This document shows positions 1 to 7,912 of a stretch of 13,819 nucleotides of DNA, in pieces; positions within the stretch are counted from its first letter, which is position 1, and each line of letters begins with the position of its first letter. The stretch is taken from the NCBI GenBank assembly GCA_900546355.1, contig URCM01000085.1:1-13819 (forward strand), written 5' to 3'. Position numbers and translations under genes: made by a program. Below the pieces are notes generated by a model. That model had not been told where the DNA came from. It did not search any database and saw only the letters and a program-made list of their open reading frames with translations. This DNA comes from an uncultured Bacteroides sp. Lineage in GTDB: Bacteria; Bacteroidota; Bacteroidia; Bacteroidales; Bacteroidaceae.

Positions 1-292
1 TGCCTCAAAAACTCATCCCAAATCATCGCACGATAAATTCAAAACAGCTTCTTACATCGCGTCGGGAGACCATATGCATAACCCGGTGCAGATAGTTTCA
101 TGTGTCGGCGAAGCCTTATGGATTTGTGGATGATTGTTGGAACGATACGTGTTTTCCTGGGGGCCGACTTGTCACGTTGATAGAGTGAACGGACTGGTGA
201 AAATCACTTGATTTGGTCTGATGTTGCCTGTTTTTGTGGGAGAGCTTGTAAAACATCGTGTCTCAATCTCCTTTAAACTCAAAAAATAATTG
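1..292. other. Left-edge region without a convincing gene
   Basis: I see no coding region here that I can support. On the + strand a frame is open from position 3 to a stop at 93-95, about 30 codons with no recognisable protein. On the minus strand a frame of about 45 codons starts after a GGAG-like sequence, but its composition is not protein-like and nothing supports it. The stretch ends at the promoter of the tsaB operon. It also holds an 18-base word that recurs inverted near the right end of the window. Confidence 0.5.
35..52 (+). repeat. 18-bp word, inverted copy at 13768-13785
   Basis: The sequence AAATTCAAAACAGCTTCT occurs here on the + strand and again, exactly, on the minus strand at 13768-13785. 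The flanking bases do not match. An exact 18-base match by chance in a window this size is unlikely (of order one in a few hundred by simple counting). It may be a fragment of a dispersed repeat or a shared coding word; in both places the frame reading Asn-Ser-Lys-Gln-Leu-Leu is open. Confidence 0.45.
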
Positions 293-300
293 TATATTTG
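293..300 (+). promoter_or_regulatory. Bacteroidetes-type -7 box upstream of tsaB
   Basis: TATATTTG matches the Bacteroidetes primary sigma factor -7 consensus TAnnTTTG. It ends 26 bases before the tsaB ATG, which would give a leader of about 20 bases. The -33 element is weak: TTTA at about 272-275, with a spacer of 17 bases, is the best candidate. As the first gene of a tightly spaced run starts here, this is the likely main promoter of the tsaB-to-rseP operon. Confidence 0.65.
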
Positions 301-326
301 CACTCTCATAATTTAACTACAGATTT

Positions 327-1016
327 ATGTCGTGCATTTTACATATTGAGACTTCCACGGAGGTCTGTTCGGTGGCCGTCAGCCAGGACGGAGCTTGCAT
401 TTATTCGAAGGAAGATTTTGAAGGACCGTCGCACGCCGTTGTGTTGGGTGTGTATGTGGATGAAGCTTTGTCTTTTATCAATAGCCATGCCATTCCGCTC
501 GATGCTGTGGCGGTGAGTTGCGGCCCGGGGTCGTATACGGGGCTTCGCATCGGGGTCTCGATGGCGAAGGGAGTATGTTATGGGATGGGCGTGCCGCTTA
601 TCGGTCTTCCTACGCCCGAGGTGATGTGTGTGCCGATACTGCTTCGCGAAGAGTTGCCTCAGGATGCCTTGCTTTGCCCGATGGTTGACGCGCGGCGGAT
701 GGAGGTATATGCCGCCATTTACGACCGTGCCTTGCAGGTGCGGCGTCCCATTGGTGCCGATATCATCGACGAGCATTCGTATGCCGGGTTTCTGGCGGAA
801 CATCCCGTTTATTTCTTCGGAAACGGAGCGGCGAAATGCCGTGAGAAACTGACGCATCCCCATGCGCATTTCATCGAAGGCATCCATCCGCTTGCCAAAT
901 GGATGTTTCCCTTGGCCGAGAAAGCCATGGCAAGAGAAGATTTTAAAGATGTGGCTTATTTCGAGCCTTTCTATCTGAAAGAATTTGTGGCTTCAAAACC
1001 TAAGAAATTATTATAA
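327..1016 (+). CDS. tsaB: tRNA t6A37 threonylcarbamoyltransferase subunit TsaB
   Basis: This 229-residue protein matches the usual TsaB length (about 230). TsaB is the non-catalytic partner that binds and activates TsaD in the cytoplasmic complex making N6-threonylcarbamoyladenosine at position 37 of ANN-decoding tRNAs. The N-terminus (residues 3-10, CILHIETS) is the first strand of the ASKHA fold, and residues 65-76 (CGPGSYTGLRIG) are the family signature. The C-terminal half is variable, as usual for TsaB. The ATG at 327 fits because it follows the TATATTTG promoter box closely and gives the normal N-terminus. It heads the operon, with the next gene starting 7 bases after its stop. The assignment is firm; the only real alternative is the paralogous TsaD, which is much longer and has metal-binding histidines that are absent here. 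Confidence 0.95.
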   Translation: MSCILHIETSTEVCSVAVSQDGACIYSKEDFEGPSHAVVLGVYVDEALSFINSHAIPLDAVAVSCGPGSYTGLRIGVSMAKGVCYGMGVPLIGLPTPEVMCVPILLREELPQDALLCPMVDARRMEVYAAIYDRALQVRRPIGADIIDEHSYAGFLAEHPVYFFGNGAAKCREKLTHPHAHFIEGIHPLAKWMFPLAEKAMAREDFKDVAYFEPFYLKEFVASKPKKLL

Positions 1017-1023
1017 ATCATAT

Positions 1024-1653
1024 ATGGAATATAATACCCAACAACGGAAATTGCCGCTTCCTGAATACGGACGGAGCGTGCAGAATATGGTAGATTATGC
1101 TTTGACAATAGAGGACAGGGGCGAACGCCAGCGTTGCGCCAATACGATAGTGGACATCATGGGAAGTATGTTTCCCAATTTGCGCGACGCAAGCGACAAC
1201 AACCATAAATTGTGGGATCACCTTGCCATTATGTCCGACTTCAAGCTGGACATTGATTATCCGGTGGAAGTGGTGAAGAAAGAAAGTCTGGAAATCAAGC
1301 CCGACCGTATCCTATACTCGCAACATAACATCCGCTACCGGCATTATGGACGCTATATACAGGAACTGATTCACATTGCTTCGGACTATTCGGAAAGTGA
1401 GGAACGGAAGATGCTGCTTCTGAATCTGATAGCCAATCACATGAAAAAGGATTATCAGAACTGGAACAACAAAGACGGAATAGAAAACCAGAAAGTGCTG
1501 GATGACTTGTACGAGCTTTCGGGCGGGAAGATTAAGCTGGACCTTAGCGATGTACACTTGGCCGAACAGCGCTTCATGCCGCGCCGCCGCCAGATGAATA
1601 ACAATAACAACAATAACCAGCAGAAAAAGAAATATCAAGATTCTAACCGATAA
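1024..1653 (+). CDS. DUF4290 family protein of unknown function
   Basis: The 209-residue product resembles the DUF4290 family, which as far as I know is confined to Bacteroidetes and has no established function. I place the start at the ATG at 1024 (MEYNTQQRKLPLPEYGR), because this is the typical N-terminus and leaves a 7-base gap after tsaB; an in-frame ATG at 985 would overlap tsaB by 32 bases. There is no signal peptide or membrane segment, so it is probably cytoplasmic. Most of the chain looks helical and charged. The last 25 residues are low-complexity: an Arg-rich stretch, seven consecutive Asn, Gln-Gln, then Lys-Lys-Lys. This tail looks disordered and basic, which could suit RNA or ribosome contact, but that is inference. 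Its place between tsaB and murA and near rimM hints at a translation or growth-linked role. Confidence 0.85.
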   Translation: MEYNTQQRKLPLPEYGRSVQNMVDYALTIEDRGERQRCANTIVDIMGSMFPNLRDASDNNHKLWDHLAIMSDFKLDIDYPVEVVKKESLEIKPDRILYSQHNIRYRHYGRYIQELIHIASDYSESEERKMLLLNLIANHMKKDYQNWNNKDGIENQKVLDDLYELSGGKIKLDLSDVHLAEQRFMPRRRQMNNNNNNNQQKKKYQDSNR

Positions 1654-1659
1654 GGCTAT

Positions 1660-2967
1660 ATGGCATCGTTTGTAATAGAGGGAGGACATAAGTTGCATGG
1701 TGAAATCGTTCCGCAGGGGGCGAAAAACGAAGTGCTGGAAGTGATTTGTGCCACGTTACTGACCGATGAGGAAGTGACAATCAGCAATATCCCGAATATC
1801 TTGGATGTGAACAACCTCATCCAGTTGCTCCGTGATATGGGAGTGAAGGTGGAAAAGAAAAGCATGGATACCTATGCGTTCCGTGCCGACGCCATCAACT
1901 TCGATTACCTGGAAAGTGATGAGTTCCTTTCCCGGTGCTCGCGTTTGCGTGGGTCGGTCATGCTGGTCGGTCCGCTTGTAGCCCGCTTCGGACATGCCAT
2001 GATTGCGAAGCCTGGGGGCGACAAGATAGGACGGCGCAGGCTGGATACCCATTTCCTCGGTATTCAGAAGTTGGGAGCCACGTTTCAGTATGATAGCCAG
2101 AAAAACATATTCCGCATCTCTGCCGAACACCTGAAAGGCACCTATATGCTATTGGATGAGGCATCGGTAACGGGTACGGCGAATATCCTGATGACGGCGG
2201 TACTTGCCGAAGGGAAAACCACAATATACAATGCCGCGTGCGAGCCTTATATCCAGCAACTTTGCCGGATGCTGAACCGTATGGGAGCGCATATCGAAGG
2301 CATCGCTTCCAATCTCTTGACCATCGAGGGCGTAAAGAGCCTGAAAGGATGCACGCACCGCGTATTGCCCGACATGATTGAGGTAGGGAGCTTTATCGGC
2401 ATGGCGGCTATGACGGGAAGCGAAATTACTATCAAGAATGTAGCCAGTCAAAGCTTAGGCATCATCCCCGATAGTTTTCGCCGGTTAGGTATCTGTCTGG
2501 AACAGCGGGGGGACGATATTTTCATTCCCCAACAAGAGCATTACGAAATCGAGTCGTTCATTGATGGGTCGATTATGACCATAGCCGATGCGCCTTGGCC
2601 CGGCTTGACTCCCGACTTGTTGAGCGTGATGCTGGTTGTTGCCACCCAAGCGAAAGGGAGTGTACTGATTCACCAGAAGATGTTCGAGAGCCGTTTGTTC
2701 TTTGTGGACAAGCTCATCGACATGGGCGCGCAAATCATCCTCTGCGATCCGCACCGTGCGGTAGTTATCGGGCACGACCGTACTTTCCGCCTGCGGGGAG
2801 GAAACATGACATCGCCCGATATACGCGCAGGCATTGCCCTGTTGATAGCCGCGCTCGACGCGGAAGGCATCAGCCGTATCCATAACATCGAACAGATAGA
2901 CCGCGGATACCAGTATATCGAACAACGCCTGTCGGCTTTGGGCGCACGTATCACCCGTATTGAATAA
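1660..2967 (+). CDS. murA: UDP-N-acetylglucosamine 1-carboxyvinyltransferase MurA with Asp in the Cys115 position
   Basis: MurA transfers enolpyruvate from PEP to UDP-GlcNAc in the cytoplasm, the first committed step of peptidoglycan synthesis. The 435-residue length is slightly above the usual 417-420. Conserved parts are visible: Lys22-Asn23 in [10 protein letters not shown], the loop strand VGPLVARFG (103-111), Asp319 in PGLTPDL (general base, E. coli Asp305), the Arg in SPDIRAG (389), and the C-terminal [17 protein letters not shown]. In the mobile loop, where E. coli has PGGC(115)xIG, this protein has PGGDKIG, with Asp121 encoded at 2020-2022. Cys-to-Asp at this position is known in Mycobacterium, Chlamydia and Borrelia and makes MurA insensitive to fosfomycin while still active. 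It lies 6 bases after DUF4290 and 5 before rimM, so it is surely cotranscribed. The related AroA (EPSP synthase) is excluded by the MurA-specific loop. Confidence 0.96.
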   Translation: MASFVIEGGHKLHGEIVPQGAKNEVLEVICATLLTDEEVTISNIPNILDVNNLIQLLRDMGVKVEKKSMDTYAFRADAINFDYLESDEFLSRCSRLRGSVMLVGPLVARFGHAMIAKPGGDKIGRRRLDTHFLGIQKLGATFQYDSQKNIFRISAEHLKGTYMLLDEASVTGTANILMTAVLAEGKTTIYNAACEPYIQQLCRMLNRMGAHIEGIASNLLTIEGVKSLKGCTHRVLPDMIEVGSFIGMAAMTGSEITIKNVASQSLGIIPDSFRRLGICLEQRGDDIFIPQQEHYEIESFIDGSIMTIADAPWPGLTPDLLSVMLVVATQAKGSVLIHQKMFESRLFFVDKLIDMGAQIILCDPHRAVVIGHDRTFRLRGGNMTSPDIRAGIALLIAALDAEGISRIHNIEQIDRGYQYIEQRLSALGARITRIE

Positions 2968-2972
2968 AGCGT

Positions 2973-3488
2973 ATGATTAAGAAAGAAGAAGTTTTCAAGA
3001 TTGGTGTCATCAATAAGCCGCACGGAGTGAAGGGAGAAGTGTCCTTCACCTTCACCGATGATATATTCGACCGTGTGGATTGCGAATACTTAATCTTATT
3101 GATGGACGGCATCCTGGTGCCTTTCTTCATGGAAGAATACCGGTTCCGCTCGGATAATGTGGCATTGGTGAAGTTCGAAGACATCGATACCGCCGAACAA
3201 GCACGGAGGTTCACCAATGTGGAAGTCTATTTCCCCAAGAAATACATGGACGAACAAGAGGATGTGACTTCCTGGAACTTCTTTATCGGATTCCGGGTAG
3301 AAGATATCCATCATGGCTATCTCGGTGAGATAACCCATGTAGACGATACGACGATAAATGTTTTGTTTGTTATCGAGAAAGACGGAGAAGAACTTTTATT
3401 GCCCGCCCATGAAGAGTTTATCGTCGATTTAGATAGGGAACGGAGAATGATGAAAGTCGATGTGCCCGACGGGTTGATTGAATCCTGA
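2973..3488 (+). CDS. rimM: Ribosome maturation factor RimM
   Basis: RimM is a cytoplasmic factor that binds ribosomal protein S19 and helps the 30S head and the 3' domain of 16S rRNA mature. The 171-residue length is normal. The N-terminal RimM domain has the signature [15 protein letters not shown] (residues 9-23), and residues of about 95-170 form the PRC-barrel, with [15 protein letters not shown] and the [14 protein letters not shown] segment typical of its end. The ATG at 2973 is 5 bases beyond the murA stop. In many bacteria rimM sits with rpsP, trmD and rplS; here it is instead inside an envelope-biogenesis operon. Confidence 0.94.
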   Translation: MIKKEEVFKIGVINKPHGVKGEVSFTFTDDIFDRVDCEYLILLMDGILVPFFMEEYRFRSDNVALVKFEDIDTAEQARRFTNVEVYFPKKYMDEQEDVTSWNFFIGFRVEDIHHGYLGEITHVDDTTINVLFVIEKDGEELLLPAHEEFIVDLDRERRMMKVDVPDGLIES

Positions 3489-3509
3489 ATGCTAAATATA
3501 TAATAAGGT

Positions 3510-4364
3510 ATGAAGAAAGCACGTAAGGCATTTTGGCACAACATCCGGTTCAAGTACAAGCTGAGCATTGTCAATGAAAATACCCTGGAAGAGGTACTGG
3601 GTATTCATGTCTCCAAGCTGAACGGCTTGTCGGTCTTGCTTGCCTTTTGTGCGATTATTTTCTTCATCGCCTCTCTCATCATCGTATTCACTCCCTTACG
3701 CAATTACTTGCCCGGCTATATGAATAGCGAAGTGCGTGCCCAAGTGGTGGCCAACGCTTTGCGTGCCGACTCCTTGCAAGCCGCACTCGACCGCCAGAAC
3801 CGGTATATCACGAATATCCGCGATATATTGAGCGGGCAAGTGAAGGCAGATACGGTGCAATCCATTGATTCATTGACTTCCCTTCGTGAAGAAGAATTAA
3901 TGGCGCGTTCGAAAGAGGAAGAAGAGTTTATACGGCAATACGAAGCCCGCGAGCGTTATAACTTAACGGCAATTACCGAAACCGAAGATGCCGCTGGGTT
4001 TATCTTCTACCGTCCGGTACGGGGGGTAATGTCTACAAACTTCCATCCGGATGACCGGCATTATGGAGTAGACCTGACCGCAAGCCCCAACGAAACAATC
4101 GTATCTGTATTAGAGGGTACGGTTATTTTTGCCGGCTATACGCCCGGGTGGGGGTATGTCATTCAGATACAACATCCGCAAAATTTCATTTCAGTATACA
4201 AGCATTGCAATTCATTGATGAAACGTGAGGGAGACAAGGTGAAAGGAGGAGAAGGCATAGCCCTGGTCGGTGATGCCGTAGACAAGGGTGACAAGCCTCA
4301 CTTGCATTTCGAATTGTGGCACAAGGGTAATCCGGTCAATCCGGAACAATATGTGGTATTTTAA
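3510..4364 (+). CDS. Membrane-anchored M23 (LytM-type) peptidoglycan endopeptidase
   Basis: The 284-residue protein has a basic cytoplasmic N-terminus (1-38), one membrane segment at about 39-61 (LSVLLAFCAIIFFIASLIIV), a periplasmic alpha-helical, probably coiled-coil region (about 75-155) and a C-terminal LytM domain (about 166-284). The zinc ligands look complete: His184 and Asp188 in HYGVDL, and His264 and His266 in HLHFEL. An active metallopeptidase that cleaves peptide crosslinks is therefore likely, in contrast to degenerate EnvC-like activators. The usual YxHL motif is present as YKHC (230-233). The substrate bond cannot be read from the sequence. It lies 21 bases after rimM, and its TAA is part of a short direct repeat before dxr. 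Cotranscription with murA fits a need to balance wall synthesis and opening. MepM- or NlpD-like roles are possible but no LysM domain is visible. Confidence 0.92.
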   Translation: MKKARKAFWHNIRFKYKLSIVNENTLEEVLGIHVSKLNGLSVLLAFCAIIFFIASLIIVFTPLRNYLPGYMNSEVRAQVVANALRADSLQAALDRQNRYITNIRDILSGQVKADTVQSIDSLTSLREEELMARSKEEEEFIRQYEARERYNLTAITETEDAAGFIFYRPVRGVMSTNFHPDDRHYGVDLTASPNETIVSVLEGTVIFAGYTPGWGYVIQIQHPQNFISVYKHCNSLMKREGDKVKGGEGIALVGDAVDKGDKPHLHFELWHKGNPVNPEQYVVF

Positions 4365-4389
4365 TGAAGAACTAACAATGAAGAATTAA
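4363..4389 (+). repeat. Tandem 13-bp direct repeat between M23 gene and dxr
   Basis: AATGAAGAACTAA (4363-4375) and AATGAAGAATTAA (4377-4389) differ at one base and repeat with a 14-base period. The TAA stop of the M23 gene (4362-4364) overlaps the first copy and the dxr start follows 10 bases after the second. Similar A-rich GAAGAATTAA strings are common between genes in low-GC-intergenic bacteria. It could be a simple slippage product or a spacer affecting translation of dxr; no function is evident. Confidence 0.6.
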
Positions 4390-4399
4390 AATTAGGCTC

Positions 4400-5557
4400 A
4401 TGAAAAGGCAAATAGCAATATTAGGTTCTACAGGTTCCATCGGGACACAGGCCTTGCAAGTCATCAAGGAACATCCCGACCTCTACGAAGTGTATGCCCT
4501 TACGGCAAACAATCAGGTGGACTTGCTTGTGCGTCAGGCACGTGAGTTCATGCCCGAAGCCGTAGTGATAGCCAATGAAGATAAGTATCCGGCATTGAAG
4601 GAGGCACTTTCCGGTTTGCCCATCAAGGTATATGCCGGCAAAGACGCGTTGGCTCAAATCGTAGAGTCGAAGCCGATTGATATTGTACTGACCGCCATGG
4701 TGGGTTATGCGGGCTTGCTCCCTACGATGAATGCTATCCGTGCGGGAAAAGCCATCGCCCTTGCCAATAAGGAAACGATGGTCGTAGCGGGTGAGATTAT
4801 CAATGCCCTGGCACAAGAATATCACGCCCCTATCCTTCCGGTAGACTCGGAACATTCGGCTATCTTCCAATGCCTGGAGGTGAACAATCCTGTATCGAAG
4901 GTGATTCTTACCGCGTCGGGTGGTCCGTTCCGCACGTACACCATCGACCAGCTCCGCACGGTGACCAAGGCGCAGGCTTTGCATCATCCCAACTGGCACA
5001 TGGGAGCGAAGATAACCATCGACTCGGCTTCGATGATGAACAAAGGCTTCGAAGTCATCGAAGCCAAATGGCTCTTCGGGGTACGTCCCGACCAGATAGA
5101 GGTGGTGGTACATCCCCAGTCGGTCATCCATTCAATGGTAGAGTTCGAAGACGGAGCGGTGAAAGCCCAGTTGGGTGTGCCCGATATGCGTCTGCCTATC
5201 CAATATGCTTTCTCTTATCCCAAACGGGTATCCCTTTCGGGAGAGCGGCTGGACTTTGCCAAATACAACACGCTGACTTTCGAGAAGCCCGACACGGAAC
5301 GTTTCCGCAACTTGGCTTTGGCATACGAGGCACTGCATCAGGGAGGTAACATGCCCTGCATCGTAAATGCCGCCAACGAGGTGGTTGTAGCCGCATTCCT
5401 GGAAGACAAGATTTCGTTCCTCGGCATGAGCGAAGTGATAGAGAAGACCATGGGGAAGGTATCGTTCGTCCAACGCCCCCGGTACGAAGACTATGTAGCG
5501 ACCGATGCCGAGACACGCCGCATTGCCGCGGAATTAGTGATAAACAAAATGTATTAA
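4400..5557 (+). CDS. dxr: 1-deoxy-D-xylulose 5-phosphate reductoisomerase
   Basis: Dxr (IspC) converts DXP to 2-C-methyl-D-erythritol 4-phosphate with NADPH, the second step of the MEP isoprenoid pathway, in the cytoplasm. The 385-residue length is normal. Visible motifs are the NADPH-binding ILGSTGSIG (7-15), LANKET (121-126, with Lys124), the metal-binding PVDSEHSA (Asp149, Glu151), ASGGPFR (172-178), the substrate loop HPNWHMGAKI (196-205) and the DSASMMNKGFEVIEA block (208-222, Asn214, Lys215, Glu218). All known key residues appear present. It is 35 bases after the M23 gene and 18 bases before rseP. Undecaprenyl phosphate, the lipid carrier for peptidoglycan, depends on this pathway, which fits the operon theme. 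Confidence 0.97.
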   Translation: MKRQIAILGSTGSIGTQALQVIKEHPDLYEVYALTANNQVDLLVRQAREFMPEAVVIANEDKYPALKEALSGLPIKVYAGKDALAQIVESKPIDIVLTAMVGYAGLLPTMNAIRAGKAIALANKETMVVAGEIINALAQEYHAPILPVDSEHSAIFQCLEVNNPVSKVILTASGGPFRTYTIDQLRTVTKAQALHHPNWHMGAKITIDSASMMNKGFEVIEAKWLFGVRPDQIEVVVHPQSVIHSMVEFEDGAVKAQLGVPDMRLPIQYAFSYPKRVSLSGERLDFAKYNTLTFEKPDTERFRNLALAYEALHQGGNMPCIVNAANEVVVAAFLEDKISFLGMSEVIEKTMGKVSFVQRPRYEDYVATDAETRRIAAELVINKMY

Positions 5558-5575
5558 TTTAATAAAGACAATAGA

Positions 5576-6916
5576 ATGGAAACATTTTTGATTCGTGCGC
5601 TCCAGCTCATTCTCAGCCTTTCGTTGCTGGTGATTGTGCACGAGGGAGGACACTTTTTCTTTGCCCGCCTCTTTAAGATACGGGTAGAGAAGTTTTATAT
5701 TTTCTTCGACCCGTGGTTTGCCCTGTTCAAGTACAAACCCAAACATAGCGATACGGAGTACGGAGTAGGCTGGCTGCCCTTGGGAGGGTATTGCAAAATT
5801 TCCGGTATGATTGACGAGTCGATGGATACCGAACAGATGAAAAAACCGCCTCAGCCGTGGGAATTCCGCTCGAAGCCTGCAGGCCAACGGCTTCTGGTAA
5901 TGGTGGGCGGAGTGCTGATGAACTTCATCCTTGCCTTGTTTATTTATTCCATGATTCTTTTTACATGGGGCGATTCGTACATTGCCCTGAAAGACATGAC
6001 GTATGGAATGAAATTTAATGAACAGGCGAAAGAGATAGGTTTTCGCGATGGAGATATTCTCTTGAGCACAGACGGTAAGGAACTGACGCGTTTCAATGGG
6101 GATATGATTCGGGATATTGTTGAGGCGCGTGAAGTGACGGTGCTCCGCAATGGGGAAGAGAAACAAATCCTGATGCCCGAATTAAGTTTGCTCGACGTGG
6201 CTCAACAAAGCCCGATGTTCGTGTCTGTATTCCAGCCCAATGTGGTCGATTCGGTCATTGCCGGAGGAGGATTCGCACAAGCTGGTATCCAGAAAGGCGA
6301 TTCGCTGGTAGCCTTCAACGGTACGGAAATCCGTTCGTGGAATGAATTCTTAGAGCAAATGAACCGTCTCCAGCTCAATGCTGAGTTGCAGGAAAAGACT
6401 TCGGACGAGTTTACGCTGGTCTATTCACGTGCCGGAGTACGGGATACGGTCAATGTGCAGACGGATGCCAGCTTCAAGGTAAACGCATACGGAGGCTTAC
6501 TCGATTATAAAGTGACCGATGTGTCGTATGGCTTCTTCCAGTCGTTCCCGGCAGGTGTAATGTTGGGAATCAATACCTTGAAAGGATATGCCAATGACAT
6601 GAAGTATGTCTTTACCGCCGAAGGAGCCAAGAGCTTAGGCGGCTTCGGTACCATCGGAAGCATCTTCCCCAAGGTATGGGACTGGCAACGTTTTTGGGAA
6701 ATGACCGCGTTCCTCTCCATCATCCTCGCCTTTATGAACATCTTGCCTATTCCGGCACTCGACGGCGGACACGTATTGTTCCTGCTCTACGAAATCATTG
6801 CCCGGCGCAAGCCCAGCGACAAGTTTATGGAGTATGCGCAAATGGTAGGCATGTTCCTGCTTTTAGCCTTGCTGATTTGGGCGAACTTTAACGATGTCGT
6901 CAGGTTTTTATTGTAA
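5576..6916 (+). CDS. rseP: RseP-type site-2 intramembrane zinc metalloprotease with PDZ domains
   Basis: The protein (446 residues, the usual size for RseP) cleaves membrane substrates within the inner membrane, classically anti-sigma factors and leftover signal peptides. The zinc motif is HEGGH at residues 22-26 in the first membrane segment (the third position is Gly where many relatives have Phe). The second catalytic motif is NILPIPALDGGH (388-399), with the Asp that completes zinc binding. Two PDZ-like domains lie between, at roughly 130-205 and 210-295; the second has AGIQKGDSLVAFNG (236-249). Four membrane segments are expected; I see strong ones at about 6-26, 106-130, 376-396 and 420-440. 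The gene follows dxr directly, an adjacency reminiscent of E. coli, where dxr and rseP are separated by ispU and cdsA. Which anti-sigma factor it processes is not shown here. Confidence 0.94.
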   Translation: METFLIRALQLILSLSLLVIVHEGGHFFFARLFKIRVEKFYIFFDPWFALFKYKPKHSDTEYGVGWLPLGGYCKISGMIDESMDTEQMKKPPQPWEFRSKPAGQRLLVMVGGVLMNFILALFIYSMILFTWGDSYIALKDMTYGMKFNEQAKEIGFRDGDILLSTDGKELTRFNGDMIRDIVEAREVTVLRNGEEKQILMPELSLLDVAQQSPMFVSVFQPNVVDSVIAGGGFAQAGIQKGDSLVAFNGTEIRSWNEFLEQMNRLQLNAELQEKTSDEFTLVYSRAGVRDTVNVQTDASFKVNAYGGLLDYKVTDVSYGFFQSFPAGVMLGINTLKGYANDMKYVFTAEGAKSLGGFGTIGSIFPKVWDWQRFWEMTAFLSIILAFMNILPIPALDGGHVLFLLYEIIARRKPSDKFMEYAQMVGMFLLLALLIWANFNDVVRFLL

Positions 6917-6923
6917 TACATCC

Positions 6924-6995
6924 GAACACAGAGGCACAGAGACACAGAGAGATACATTGCAGAGAAAAACTCCGTGCCTTCGTGCCTCTTTGTTC
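6924..6995. repeat. Imperfect 26-bp inverted repeat (GAACACAGAGGCAC type) between rseP and lgt
   Basis: The arms 6924-6949 and 6970-6995 are complementary at 21 of 26 positions and begin and end with GAACA/TGTTC. They enclose 20 bases. In RNA this would form a long hairpin that fills the gap between rseP and lgt. The arms are closely related to those of a second element at 10684-10813, so this is a dispersed repeat and not a gene-specific structure. It has no T tract, so a classical intrinsic terminator is not evident. It may modulate readthrough into lgt or stabilise the upstream mRNA. Confidence 0.8.
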
Positions 6996-7012
6996 TACAA
7001 AAACATCAGACT

Positions 7013-7834
7013 ATGAACCCTCTTTACATTCATTGGAATCCCGACCCCGTGCTGTTCCACATCGGAAATTTCGGACTTCGGTGGTATAGTATCTTCTGGA
7101 TGATTGCCATTCTGGCAGCTTGCCAAGTAGTGTACAAGCTCTACCAAGTGAGGAAATTTCCGATGGATACTTACCAATCGCTGTTCGTATATTGCATGGT
7201 AGGTACATTTGTGGGTGCCAGGTTGGGTCATTGCCTGTTCTACGACCCTTCCTACTTTCTGGCACATCCCTTGGAAATCGTGCTTCCTGTCCGCTTTCTT
7301 CCCAACGGAGACTGGATATTTACGGGTTATGCCGGACTTGCCAGCCACGGAGGGACGTTAGGATTGATCATCGCCCTATATTTCTTTTGTCGGAAAACCA
7401 AGATGCACTACTTGGACATACTCGATATGTTGGGCATTGCCGCACCGGTAGCTTCAGGCTTCATCCGCCTTGCCAACCTGATGAATTCCGAAATCATCGG
7501 CATGCCGGCCAATCTTCCTTGGGCGTTTGTCTTCGAGCAGGTCGACCTCCAGCCTCGCCATCCTGCCCAGCTTTACGAAGCCCTTGCCTATTTCTTATTC
7601 TTCGGCATCATGGTCTGGATATTCCGGAAACGGAAAGACACTGCCCCTAAAGGTTTCTATTTCGGGCTCTGCATCACCCTGATATTTACGTTCCGCTTTT
7701 TCATCGAGTTCCTCAAAGAGCGTCAGGTGGATTTCGAGAATGCCATGCCCATCGACATGGGACAGGTATTGAGCATTCCCTTCATCGCACTGGGGCTTTA
7801 TTTCGTGTTGCGCCGGAAAACGGTCAAAGCATGA
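7013..7834 (+). CDS. lgt: Prolipoprotein diacylglyceryl transferase
   Basis: Lgt moves diacylglycerol from phosphatidylglycerol to the lipobox Cys of prelipoproteins in the inner membrane. I choose the ATG at 7013 (MNPLYIHWNP), giving 273 residues; an in-frame ATG at 6974 lies inside the right arm of the upstream hairpin and would add an atypical peptide. Family motifs visible are FVGARLGHCLFYDP (66-79), the His region GLASHGG (108-114, His112), RLANLMNSEIIG (152-163, with Arg152, Asn155 and Glu160) and PRHPAQLYEAL (181-191, Arg182 and Glu189). Several hydrophobic segments at about 20-42, 53-73, 112-127, 190-204 and 216-232 fit the multi-span topology. The 96-base gap and hairpin may uncouple it from the operon. 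No clear TAnnTTTG box precedes it, so readthrough from rseP is likely. Confidence 0.95.
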   Translation: MNPLYIHWNPDPVLFHIGNFGLRWYSIFWMIAILAACQVVYKLYQVRKFPMDTYQSLFVYCMVGTFVGARLGHCLFYDPSYFLAHPLEIVLPVRFLPNGDWIFTGYAGLASHGGTLGLIIALYFFCRKTKMHYLDILDMLGIAAPVASGFIRLANLMNSEIIGMPANLPWAFVFEQVDLQPRHPAQLYEALAYFLFFGIMVWIFRKRKDTAPKGFYFGLCITLIFTFRFFIEFLKERQVDFENAMPIDMGQVLSIPFIALGLYFVLRRKTVKA

Positions 7835-7912
7835 GCAAATGTAATTCAAATACGGAAGCAACGGTTTCGGGAAGAAATTAAAAAACGGATGAGAAAGGTT
7901 GATAATATTCTT

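Noticed and set aside
134..264. Minus-strand frame of about 45 codons upstream of tsaB with a GGAG-like sequence
   Set aside because: The composition is not protein-like, Bacteroidetes rarely depend on Shine-Dalgarno sequences, and no promoter box is well placed.
339..887. Minus-strand 182-codon frame inside tsaB
   Set aside because: It is a shadow of tsaB with no motif of its own.
4421..5131. Minus-strand 236-codon open frame inside dxr
   Set aside because: It is antisense to a complete Dxr with all family motifs and has a His/Arg-rich composition typical of antisense translation.
6924..6949. Tandem-looking CACAGAG words as a CRISPR or microsatellite
   Set aside because: There are no spacers or regular repeat units, and the words form one arm of an inverted repeat.
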